From CAYWNA01 sp964459305 (lineage in GTDB: Bacteria > Planctomycetota > Planctomycetia > Pirellulales > Pirellulaceae): DNA of 23,666 nucleotides. The position numbers and the translations under genes were made by a program. Below, in pieces: positions 7,127 through 14,677 of the stretch. The notes beneath the pieces are model-generated. The model saw nothing but the letters and a program-made list of their open reading frames with translations. It ran no database searches and was not told the origin of the DNA. How positions within the stretch are numbered: position 1 is the first letter of the stretch; the number at the start of each line of letters is the position of its first letter. The stretch lies in assembly GCA_964459305.1 (NCBI GenBank), contig CAYWNA010000203.1, positions 1 through 23,666 on the forward strand, given 5' to 3'.

Positions 7127-9706
7127 TTACTGGTCCGCGAAATCGATGGTCACTGTGCCGGACTTGCCTTGCGGAATCGATGCGACGTCTCTCAGCCTTC
7201 GCATTGGCCCCTTATCGGGATCGCCGACTCGGATCGTGTAGTATCCGTGCTTGAATACCTTCGGGCGAAGCGACGAGCCTTTGATCCGTATCGTGTAGAC
7301 GATCTCCGATTTTGCCTGGTCGATGACCTGGACAACCGGATCGGTTAGCCCCTGGACCTTGATCGCCGGCAGGTAAGCCACCGCCCGGCGAGCGTAGTTG
7401 TCGGTCTGCTTGATGGTCTTCGGCCATCCTTCGTATTGCCCGTGATTGGGGTTGGCCGGATCGGCGAATCGCGGCCAGCATTCCATGGTGATCGTGCGTT
7501 GGTGTTTGTTCAATTTGACGATCCCGTATCCAGGCATCTTGTCGTGCAGGTCCGCGGGTTCGTGCCCCATTTCCTTGCCGGGATTCGTCGCCGCATAGAC
7601 GGTGACGCGGTTTTTCAGCCCGTCCAAATGGTCGCCCATCCATGTTGGCGAATCGGCCGGCTGGTTTTTGCCTTCCGCTTTGGGAAACCACATCCGCGGA
7701 TAGAAATTGGCAATGGACGGCACGGCAAATGACCACGGGCCATCCCCGTGCCGGTCGATGCCGTGGTGCACGATGGTGGCCAAGTGCTGGTCGCCACACA
7801 GATGAAATGCGAATCCTTTGCGCAACAAGCTCAAAGCTTCGTTGCGCCCCGTTTGTGGCCAGCCATTCGAATCCAGATCGGCCAGCAGGTATTGCAGACC
7901 GGCGCCGTGGTGTGTAGCCATGTTGGCGAACACGGTCTGCGACAGGGCCATCTTCATGTCCGCGCCGCGCCAGTCCGCTGCCCAGTCGGAAAGAAACTTC
8001 AGTTGTCGGTCGCCCAGCAACTTCAATCCGGGAACGTCGGCCCTCCGCACGTCGAAGGCCGGATTATTGATGTGGTCCGGCCTGGGCGTGCCGGTGGGCG
8101 GCAGACGGCCGGCGCAGCCAGACTTGAACTTGCGATCTTCCAGAATCGCGAAACTGATCCGGCCATACGTCATGTTGGAGTAGTACACGCCGATCCCTTG
8201 CTCGATCGGTGTGGGATCGAAGGGATCGGGCAGATGGCTGGTTTGTGTACGCTCGACCATTTTGACAAAGTCGGCCGGATGAACGTATCCGCCGAAGTGA
8301 TCGCGGTGTGTCTTGCGGCCGCTTTCGCCCCAGATATTGCCTTGATACACGTCGTGATCGTCGGGGATGGTCACGCACGGGATGTCTTTGGTCAGATGGC
8401 GATAGGCCCAACACCACAGATACCACTTGTACAGGTAGTCCAGTTTGATATTGGCGATGTCCGGGAACGTGGGACTTGCGCCCTCGTAGACTTGGTCACC
8501 CGAGAAGAACAATACGTCGGGGTCGTGTTTGGCGACTCGTTCGGTCAAGTCGGCGTGAGGGAACCACACACCGCTCGTCCAGTCAAAAGGCCGCCGGTTA
8601 ATCAAATGCGAGTTGTTGTGGTTTCCCGTGAAGCCTGCGACGACGATCGTCCCCTTTTCGACCGGATCCTTGCGGATGATACCTTCCCACGTGTGCGTCT
8701 GCGCCGGTCCTTCGTGGCCCTTCGAATCGTAGGCGACGCGATACGGAACATCGTTATCCGATTTCCAGTCGTCGATGCGAAACGGGGCAGTGAATCCGGG
8801 CTTGATGATCGTTGTCTCGGCGATGGATTGCCAGCCATCCCCTTGCTTGACTTCCAGGCGAACGGCATCGGGATCACCGTCGCCGACGGGCATCATCTGC
8901 ACGGTCAGTTTCAGAACGTTACGGCTGAGCGTGTACTGAGTACAAGCGATTGGGCCGAAGCCCCGGTCGGCATGTGTCTTCGTGCCTGTCAGGGTCCAAT
9001 CCTGGAACCAGTGGCGATTGCCGTTTGCGCCCCCGGAATGTGATACCAGTGCGATGTTGCCGATCAATCGAAATGCATCGACGGTGCGCGAACTGCGACT
9101 GAGCACCTCGCCTGTTTCCGGATCGCTGGACGTCAGCTCCAAGCGATGTCGGCCGTCGTCGTCGAGGCGGCCCTTGAGCGTGATGAGCACGTCTTTGGGC
9201 GTACCGGCGGGATCGTTGGCCGGGCCGCCAAGCCCGGCCTTTTCGACATCGTGGATGAACACCTCGCCCGTGCCGTTAACGCCAGCAAAGATCCCCGCGC
9301 CGGGCCCTCGGATGGCGTGAATCAGCGCCGCGGAACGATAGTCCATTTTCGCATCGCCGACGCCAATCAGGAAACCGACCGCGGAACGAGCGTTTATCGT
9401 GATCCCGTCGTCGGCGATCACTCCCGTTCGTACGCTGATTTCGAATTCGCTGTCAACGATGCGCAGCCGGTGCGTCAACAGGTGCAGCGTCCTCATGGGC
9501 AGCCGCGGAGAACTGGCGACACACTCCAGACGCCCATCGCGCACCGCCCAGTCTTGCAGTCGATTGGCCCAGAACTCGGGACCTATCCACACCCGATCCG
9601 TGGTCTTGGTCCAATTCGCATGGAACGTCCCGGCGGCTGCGTATTGGCATAATGTGGAGAACAAGATGACAGACAACGCGGTACGAATGGCAAGTCGAGC
9701 TCTCAT
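7127..9706 (-). CDS. Secreted PhoD-family metallophosphatase with LamG-like N-terminal domain
   Basis: An 859-aa exported phosphomonoesterase or phosphodiesterase-type enzyme. The frame is open to 9886, but the start at 9706 (MRARLAIRTALSVILFS) gives a clean signal peptide ending near QYAAAG; the ribosome site is weak. Residues about 30-235 form a beta-rich concanavalin/LamG-like region (WAVRDGRLEC through NRHWFQDWTLTG). The PhoD core follows: VVAGFTGNHNNSH, DVLFFSGDQVYE (about 400), TIPDDHDVYQGN (about 446), ILEDRKFK, LGDRQLKFL and FHLCGDQHLATIVHHG (about 635), which carry the expected Asp, His and Asn metal ligands. The N-terminal extension makes it much longer than classical PhoD. The substrate is unknown; a polysaccharide- or surface-directed role is an inference from the lectin-like domain. 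Confidence 0.88.
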   Translation of the reverse strand: MRARLAIRTALSVILFSTLCQYAAAGTFHANWTKTTDRVWIGPEFWANRLQDWAVRDGRLECVASSPRLPMRTLHLLTHRLRIVDSEFEISVRTGVIADDGITINARSAVGFLIGVGDAKMDYRSAALIHAIRGPGAGIFAGVNGTGEVFIHDVEKAGLGGPANDPAGTPKDVLITLKGRLDDDGRHRLELTSSDPETGEVLSRSSRTVDAFRLIGNIALVSHSGGANGNRHWFQDWTLTGTKTHADRGFGPIACTQYTLSRNVLKLTVQMMPVGDGDPDAVRLEVKQGDGWQSIAETTIIKPGFTAPFRIDDWKSDNDVPYRVAYDSKGHEGPAQTHTWEGIIRKDPVEKGTIVVAGFTGNHNNSHLINRRPFDWTSGVWFPHADLTERVAKHDPDVLFFSGDQVYEGASPTFPDIANIKLDYLYKWYLWCWAYRHLTKDIPCVTIPDDHDVYQGNIWGESGRKTHRDHFGGYVHPADFVKMVERTQTSHLPDPFDPTPIEQGIGVYYSNMTYGRISFAILEDRKFKSGCAGRLPPTGTPRPDHINNPAFDVRRADVPGLKLLGDRQLKFLSDWAADWRGADMKMALSQTVFANMATHHGAGLQYLLADLDSNGWPQTGRNEALSLLRKGFAFHLCGDQHLATIVHHGIDRHGDGPWSFAVPSIANFYPRMWFPKAEGKNQPADSPTWMGDHLDGLKNRVTVYAATNPGKEMGHEPADLHDKMPGYGIVKLNKHQRTITMECWPRFADPANPNHGQYEGWPKTIKQTDNYARRAVAYLPAIKVQGLTDPVVQVIDQAKSEIVYTIRIKGSSLRPKVFKHGYYTIRVGDPDKGPMRRLRDVASIPQGKSGTVTIDFADQ

Positions 9707-9772
9707 GGTGCTGGCTTTCACTAGGTTAGCGAATACGATGACATGCGGGTTTCTGCGGTGTTCCGTGTCGTT

Positions 9773-9828
9773 CCCGCCAGGGGAGCGCGTTTGCGTCTCC
9801 GTGACCGCGCCCGCGCTCCCCTGGCGGG
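9773..9828. repeat. Perfect 17-bp inverted repeat
   Basis: CCCGCCAGGGGAGCGCG (9773-9789) and its exact reverse complement (9812-9828) flank a 22-nt spacer. It lies between the rhomboid 3' end and the PhoD-like 5' end. The stem would be very stable, but no T-tract follows. It could be a REP/MITE-like element or a transcription-attenuating structure. Confidence 0.7.
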
Positions 9829-9832
9829 TCGC

Positions 9833-9926
9833 GGTTAAACGAGGAACTCTCTCGTGCGCGATACCAGCGGTGTCGATTGTCCACACACCGCGCCCGCCTG
9901 CGCTTTCGCCTGCGGGTTAAACGAGG
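9833..9926. repeat. Pair of direct repeats GGTTAAACGAGG
   Basis: The 12-mer GGTTAAACGAGG occurs at 9833-9844 and 9915-9926, 82 bp apart. Each copy is preceded by a GC-rich arm (the 17-bp palindrome first; CCCGC/GCGGG at 9893-9897/9912-9916 second), so the unit seems to be hairpin plus tail, present twice. Confidence 0.55.
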
Positions 9927-9941
9927 GAATATCCAGGCTTA

Positions 9942-10820
9942 TCAGCGGCGCTTTTCACGCATGCGGCGGCTGTAATCTTCTAGAATGCGTTTTTCCTTGG
10001 ACGTCAAGCTGTCCATGCCCTCGCTATTGACCTTTTCCAGAACGCGGTCGGCCTCTTCATCTTTCTGTCGGTGGTACTCTTCCGGGTCATGGATTCTCAG
10101 TTTGGGCCGCGGCTTGAGGCGAGAAAAGACGCCCCGGGCGCCGCCAAAATCGGGCAGTAATCGGCTGCAGTTCCAGCCAAAGCGGAAGTAGCAAACGGCG
10201 AACGCGGCCCCGACCAGATGGACGTCATATGCCACGTTGTGGATTTTGCCCGACGTAATCTGAAACAAGTCACCGCCGATCATAATCACACCCAACACCC
10301 ACGCGGGCACGGGAAGCACGAGCATCAGCAGAATTGTCCGTTTGGGGTAGTGGAAGACGAACAACAAGACAATCGCCGTGACCGCACCCGAAGCGCCCCA
10401 CAGGCTTCGCAGAATCTCGGCGTCGGACAGGAAATACACCTTGAAGCACCAGACGAGCGAACCGAGCACGAGAGCGACGAGGTAGATTCTGAGAAATTCC
10501 TTTCGGCCGTAAATCATCTCGACATCGCGGCCAAAGATCCACAACCCAAACATGTTCCAGAAGATGTGTCCCAAGTTTCTGGTGTCGGGGTCGTGCGCAA
10601 GCCCGTAGGTCACGAACTTCCACCACAGCCACGGTTTGGCCAGCACCGAGGAGTCCACAGCCAGCGAGTTCATCAGCCAGTTGTCACGGCCGAGGAACAT
10701 ATTCAGAAAATAGATCGCCACAGTGACGATTACGATATTCGTAACCATCATGCGTTGGTTTAGCTGGAAGCCGGACGGCGATTGCTCTTCGCGATAGTAA
10801 TCGCGGTCGTACAGTCCCAT
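9942..10820 (-). CDS. Rhomboid-family intramembrane serine protease
   Basis: A 292-aa polytopic membrane protease that cleaves transmembrane substrates. Catalytic Ser144 lies in the GASG motif (LWGASGAVTAIV) and catalytic His201 in NVAYDVHLVGAAFAV. The conserved GHIFWNMFGLWIFG (His85, Asn89) forms the upstream signature. About six hydrophobic helices cover residues 25-215. A soluble charged C-terminus (about 235-292, EEADRVLEKVNSEGMDSLTSKEKRIL) resembles the helical DUF6576-like extension of many planctomycete rhomboids. Start 10820 (MGLYDRDYY) was preferred to the ORF's first ATG at 10853 because AAGGG lies about seven bases upstream. It follows the 492-aa membrane protein by 84 bp and may share its transcript. 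Confidence 0.93.
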   Translation of the reverse strand: MGLYDRDYYREEQSPSGFQLNQRMMVTNIVIVTVAIYFLNMFLGRDNWLMNSLAVDSSVLAKPWLWWKFVTYGLAHDPDTRNLGHIFWNMFGLWIFGRDVEMIYGRKEFLRIYLVALVLGSLVWCFKVYFLSDAEILRSLWGASGAVTAIVLLFVFHYPKRTILLMLVLPVPAWVLGVIMIGGDLFQITSGKIHNVAYDVHLVGAAFAVCYFRFGWNCSRLLPDFGGARGVFSRLKPRPKLRIHDPEEYHRQKDEEADRVLEKVNSEGMDSLTSKEKRILEDYSRRMREKRR

Positions 10821-10904
10821 GACAATCCCTTGAGAAACGAGCCACTGACACACACATATTACGCGGAATCGTCGAAAAAGGCGAGTGGAATAAGAGAAGC
10901 GGGG

Positions 10905-12383
10905 CTATTGAGGTGTGATCGTTGGTGTGGTCGCTTGGGCTGTTGCCTGCATGGCCCGGCGATTGATCTCATTTGCCATCTGATACTGAAGCTTCGTCAA
11001 CTCGTCGACTAGTTGATTGTTGGTGCGATAGAGCGTACTCAGTTTCAGCACCGTTTCCTTCCATGCTTTGTCCACAGCCGCAGCGTAGGCGGTCGCTTCC
11101 ACCTGTTCCCGCCTGAATCCGATCAGATCCTTCTCCAGCTTTACCTTCTCGTCGCTACGATAGGCGACCTGCTGGTCTGCCATGGCTTTGACCGCCCTTA
11201 AGGTATCCACTTCGCGCTGTACCCGCGCGGTCGAATCGGCCAGATCAATGAACCGGTTGCGTGACTCGCGGAAGAAACGTTCATAATCGTGCAGCGACCG
11301 GCGGTAGACCGTTTTCACCTTCTCGCAGATCCCCTGAGCAATCAAGGTGTTCTCGGCGGTGTCTAGATCAAATATGGCCGTATCGCCCACCTCGAATTCC
11401 ACCGTCCCTTCTTCGCCGCGCCGCACACGGCCTTCGACCGCGCGGCCGCTGCTGTCGAAGTAGCGCCCATCACCTTCGAGAAGCGATTGCTGGGCATCGC
11501 TGTCCACCACGATCGAATGGGCTTTAACAAACTTCACCAGGACCCAAGTGTTCTCGGGGGGATCGTCTTCGGTGGCCTCGCGGTTGAAGCGGTAATACTG
11601 TTCGAGGAATTGTGTGTATTCGTCATCTGACCAGGCGGTGTGTTTTGGGATGTAGCTCCTTAACTCGTCTACCTCCAATCCAACCAACATCTTCTCGCCC
11701 GCGTCCATCTCGGCGAGGACTTCGTGCCCATCCAAAGGCGCGATTTCGTACAGCGCCCATGTCGCTGGCTGTTGAATGAGCTGGGCTTGATCCGGGTCCA
11801 ACGGAAGCATGGCCGATATGGTGACATCGGACTCGGTCGCAGCATCCACCGAGAATTCGCCCACATAAGCCGCCGGGACTCTCCAGCCTTCAGCGTTTTC
11901 CTTCTCGACAAACACGTACAAGACCGTCTGCGGTGCGATACCGTTGGGCCTTTGCGTTGCGTTTTGCGGCAGGCTGGCAGGCACAGTGCGGACTCGAAAC
12001 GTATCCGCATCCACGGCATTGACTGGTGTGCATTCGCGCCAGACGCGTCCGCGATCGGTCACCTCACGAGATAGATCGGCCCGCATGCTGCGCGTCGACT
12101 CCGCCGCCTGAGCCGTTGCGAGTAGATCACCGTGAAGGTACTTCGATTCCTCGACTTCCGCTTTCTCGATTTCCTTCGAGTACGCCTCGAAGTGGGTCCG
12201 CCAAGCGTTTTGGGTTTTCAGTACCAGAGACGCGAACACCAGAAACGTGAGGCAGCCGGCAAATGTCAGGAACGAGAAGAAAATGTGCGTAAACCGCCAA
12301 GTCTTCCAGCACATGACCAGCAAGAAAATGAAAAACAGTACCAGCGCACCGCCGATCACCTGAAAGACGAGTGGGTTATTCAT
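10905..12383 (-). CDS. Uncharacterised membrane-anchored coiled-coil protein, 492 aa
   Basis: Not recognised as a named family. Two hydrophobic helices occupy residues 7-26 and 32-56 (GGALVLFFIFLLVMCW and FFSFLTFAGCLTFLVFASLV). A charged helical stretch follows (about 60-105), then a mainly beta middle region (about 105-345) containing VRRGEEGTVEFEVGDTAIFDLD. A long heptad-like coiled coil covers about 355-475 (YERFFRESRNRFIDLADSTA, QVAYRSDEKVKLEKDLI). The C-tail is rich in Ala, Gln and Thr. The topology suggests a bitopic envelope protein with a large extracytoplasmic or cytoplasmic coiled coil. No good ribosome site precedes the ATG at 12383. It lies directly upstream of the rhomboid protease, so it could be a partner or substrate (speculative). 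Confidence 0.82.
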   Translation of the reverse strand: MNNPLVFQVIGGALVLFFIFLLVMCWKTWRFTHIFFSFLTFAGCLTFLVFASLVLKTQNAWRTHFEAYSKEIEKAEVEESKYLHGDLLATAQAAESTRSMRADLSREVTDRGRVWRECTPVNAVDADTFRVRTVPASLPQNATQRPNGIAPQTVLYVFVEKENAEGWRVPAAYVGEFSVDAATESDVTISAMLPLDPDQAQLIQQPATWALYEIAPLDGHEVLAEMDAGEKMLVGLEVDELRSYIPKHTAWSDDEYTQFLEQYYRFNREATEDDPPENTWVLVKFVKAHSIVVDSDAQQSLLEGDGRYFDSSGRAVEGRVRRGEEGTVEFEVGDTAIFDLDTAENTLIAQGICEKVKTVYRRSLHDYERFFRESRNRFIDLADSTARVQREVDTLRAVKAMADQQVAYRSDEKVKLEKDLIGFRREQVEATAYAAAVDKAWKETVLKLSTLYRTNNQLVDELTKLQYQMANEINRRAMQATAQATTPTITPQ

Positions 12384-12755
12384 GACGCTAATTGCTGACT
12401 ACAAAAGGAGTTCCAACGCCCCACCATGCGATGATATGTTGGCGGGAAGGAGGTGTCAAGTTCGGCCGATTCCCCAAACGGCACGGTTGGCAAGGGTTTC
12501 GGTCGCGCATTCGGGTTATTCGTGTTGGATCGGCTAGACTATTTCCGGGCTTTGATTCTGTCATCCAGACCTATTCAACCAAGAAGCCGGACCGAGATCC
12601 CTTATGGAACCTCGGTCCCGCGTAAGCACCGCGTTAACGTTTTTTCGAGTCTTGCGGCTCGCCCGGAGGTTTCACTGCACCTATTTGGACCCCCGATCCG
12701 TGGCCTCGGCGCTCTTCAGAAGAACCGCGCCGAGCCAACTTTCGGGGCGGTATGA
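12384..12755. other. 372-bp intergenic region
   Basis: No supported gene; overlapping short frames lack domains. It separates the barrel gene 3' end from the 492-aa gene 5' end, both on the minus strand, and contains the hairpin at 12589-12618. A promoter for the 492-aa gene is expected here, but no convincing -35/-10 pair was seen. Confidence 0.55.
12589..12618 (-). terminator. 8-bp inverted repeat downstream of the barrel gene
   Basis: GGACCGAG (12589-12596) and CTCGGTCC (12611-12618) form a perfect 8-bp stem with a 14-nt loop, about 138 bp beyond the barrel stop codon. No T-tract follows on the minus strand, so terminator activity is uncertain. Confidence 0.35.
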
Positions 12756-13748
12756 CTAGTACCGCATACCCATTGAGAGTACCAGACCACCAAAGCCAAC
12801 GCCTGCCGGTCCGGCCCAAAATGACTCGTCGTCAACACTGATCGGATTTGAAACCGTGAACGAATTCGAGTAGTCCGACCAGTATTGGCACTCGGCACCA
12901 ATGCGACCAAATACCACCGAACCGTTGGCTAGCCTGTGGTCGAGTTCGTAACCGATACTGAGTTCGAGCATGCCGGCGGTTACATCGTTCAGTGCGAGAT
13001 TCTGCGTTGCACCGCCACCGCTGAGCTCATTGTATAAGTGCTTGTCGGTCAGCATCACGACACCGCGAGCGCGACCGTACAGGCTGCCCAGGCGGAGCTT
13101 GCGTTGTGCTTCGACGCCGGCCATCAGCCCCCAGCCATCGACCGAAATCCGACGGTCTTCAACGCCGCCGCTGTTGATCATGTTCTCGGTGAACTCGTTG
13201 TAGCGGAGACCGCCGCTGAGCTCGACCTTCCAGTTGCACGACAAGTCAAACGTCTCGAATACCTCGAAATCGACGTTGAACGTGTCGACGCCAAGACCTT
13301 CGCCCGCGACGGTCCCAATCGGCTGGAATTGGTCAAATTCCCAATAACGTCCCCGGAGCCCCAGGCCGCTGCCGCTGACGTAGCCAAGCGTGATGCGTGG
13401 CGAGGTTTTGTAGTCCCATTCGCCGCTTTCGCCGGCACCCGTTCCGATCCGTATTCCATCGGCGCGGTGATACTGGAGCAACAGCAATTCGACCTCTCCA
13501 AACACACCTGACTGCTTGCAGCGGTCCTCGCAGAATGACTCGCAACTCAAGAGGTCAAAGTCAATGGGATTGGCAGGAGGGGCCTTGACTACACCAGTAT
13601 CAAGCACGGGGGCTGCAACTTCGCCACTGACCGGCGGTGCGACTCCCTGTGTGACAAGGCTGATCAGTGACAATTCACGCGCTTGAGTCGTGGCGGCCCA
13701 GGCGACAACGAGGAAGGCGAAAAACGCCCGTGAGAGTCGAATCTTCAT
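12756..13748 (-). CDS. Outer-membrane beta-barrel protein, Lpg1974-like
   Basis: A 330-aa protein with a signal peptide (MKIRLSRAFFAFLVVAWAAT, cleavage near TQA). A Pro/Val-rich spacer and a four-Cys segment (LLSCESFCEDRCKQSG, about 66-81) follow. From about residue 82 alternating polar/aromatic strands dominate (GEVELLLLQYHRADG, LGLRGRYWEFDQF, ELSGGLRYNEF, VVFGRIGAECQYW), and the protein ends in GGLVLSMGMRY with a terminal aromatic residue, as in outer-membrane barrels. This matches the style of planctomycete Lpg1974-like pore proteins. An AAGGGA lies about 10 bases upstream of the start. Likely a porin or structural barrel; the substrate is unknown. The cysteines may form disulfides at the periplasmic face (inference). 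Confidence 0.8.
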   Translation of the reverse strand: MKIRLSRAFFAFLVVAWAATTQARELSLISLVTQGVAPPVSGEVAAPVLDTGVVKAPPANPIDFDLLSCESFCEDRCKQSGVFGEVELLLLQYHRADGIRIGTGAGESGEWDYKTSPRITLGYVSGSGLGLRGRYWEFDQFQPIGTVAGEGLGVDTFNVDFEVFETFDLSCNWKVELSGGLRYNEFTENMINSGGVEDRRISVDGWGLMAGVEAQRKLRLGSLYGRARGVVMLTDKHLYNELSGGGATQNLALNDVTAGMLELSIGYELDHRLANGSVVFGRIGAECQYWSDYSNSFTVSNPISVDDESFWAGPAGVGFGGLVLSMGMRY

Positions 13749-13917
13749 GGTAACATCTTCCCTTACATTTCGCTGGACGGCGACGGCCGAAGTGTCGAGC
13801 CGCCGCTACGCCCGTACCAAAGGGCAACCGCAGTCATATCGGGTTGCTCCGTGGAAGGCGCCGCAGTGGCCTACGGCAACCGCTGCCCAGTCAAACCCGC
13901 ACACGCAAGTACCGGCC

Positions 13918-13937
13918 CCGAGGCGTATGTGCCTCGG
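13918..13937. repeat. Hairpin with 7-bp perfect stem
   Basis: CCGAGGC (13918-13924) and GCCTCGG (13931-13937) flank the 6-nt loop GTATGT. It stands alone in the intergenic region, with no T-tract. REP-like or structural; function unknown. Confidence 0.45.
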
Positions 13938-14172
13938 AGAAACGTGTGGTGCCGTCGTACCCACGCGTGCTGAACTTGGGACAGATTCCTTCCCACGAAA
14001 TCCAATCCGTTGTCGGTGTGAAAAAAGGGGGGCGAGAAAGTATAGCTCACGGTTAAGATACGACGAGGATTTGAATCAGAACAAGTTGTGCGAATATTGC
14101 GCCCCAGGATGCAAAGCCGTCACAATTGGAGGAACCGTCAGGCCCAAGGGTCGCCGGTTCCCGTTTTGGAGT

Positions 14173-14195
14173 GCGGCGATTCATCGCCGCTTTTT
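14173..14195 (+). terminator. Rho-independent terminator-like hairpin with no upstream gene
   Basis: GCGGCGA (14173-14179) and TCGCCGC (14184-14190) form a perfect 7-bp stem with the 4-nt loop TTCA, followed at once by five T. It has the classical shape on the plus strand, yet no plus-strand CDS precedes it for more than 8 kb. It may end a small RNA or be a dispersed repeat. Confidence 0.5.
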
Positions 14196-14595
14196 GTTCG
14201 CTGGCAACCGACCCTCGTTCGACCGGCAGTCGGAGGCGCGCGCTGGCACGACGAGTGGACGATGAATCACTCGACACGCCGCCATCTTCGGCTGCGAGTC
14301 AGACGAGTCTTCTCAGTACCGTCGATGCCTGATCCGCGAAAACCGCAACGCAAAGAGTACAATCCCGCGAGCCAAGCGTTTATTGCATTGAGCAACGGAG
14401 CGAACATCTGGAGAGTCCGTCGCCCCAATTGCGGTAACGACGACATCCAGCAGCGTGTTTCATTGAGTCGGAGTCCGACGTTGTGACTTCTTCTCGACAC
14501 GCGCATCCTGCCAGATCGGGCGCCTCGCCCGAGCCGTGTCAGTCGAGATGGCTGACAGTTTAGTCGTGGTTTTGCCTCGCTAGGGTTTTGGGTCT

Positions 14596-14624
14596 CAATG
14601 TGCGCGCACGGTGCGCGCCTATTG
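14596..14624 (+). promoter_or_regulatory. GC-rich hairpin upstream of the SHD1-TPR gene
   Basis: GCGCGC (14602-14607) and GCGCGC (14613-14618) form a 6-bp stem with a 5-nt loop, extended after a 2-bp mismatch by CAAT/ATTG. It ends 53 bp before the start codon, so it may sit in the 5' leader. Confidence 0.3.
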
Positions 14625-14677
14625 TGGGACGGATTGGTCATCGGCCCCACTCGATCATTGTCAGAAGGAGAGCCGTC

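Larger units (their letters stand above)
13749..14677. other. 929-bp intergenic region without a supported gene
   Basis: Frames here give arginine-rich translations without domains. Visible structure: a hairpin CCGAGGC/GCCTCGG at 13918-13937, a terminator-like hairpin with T5 at 14173-14195, a GTCGGA-G-TCCGAC palindrome at 14467-14479 and a GC-rich hairpin at 14596-14624 just before the SHD1-TPR gene. It separates two divergent genes, so promoters for both should lie here. A small RNA ending at 14195 is possible but unproven. Confidence 0.6.

Noticed and set aside
7748..9043. 431-aa open frame on the plus strand
   Set aside because: Entirely antisense to the well-supported PhoD-like gene; the translation has no recognisable domain and reflects the GC-rich codon bias of the real gene.
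13690..14265. 191-aa open frame on the plus strand in the long intergenic region
   Set aside because: Overlaps the barrel gene start in antisense, is Arg/Ser-rich without domains, and runs through the two hairpins; treated as noncoding.
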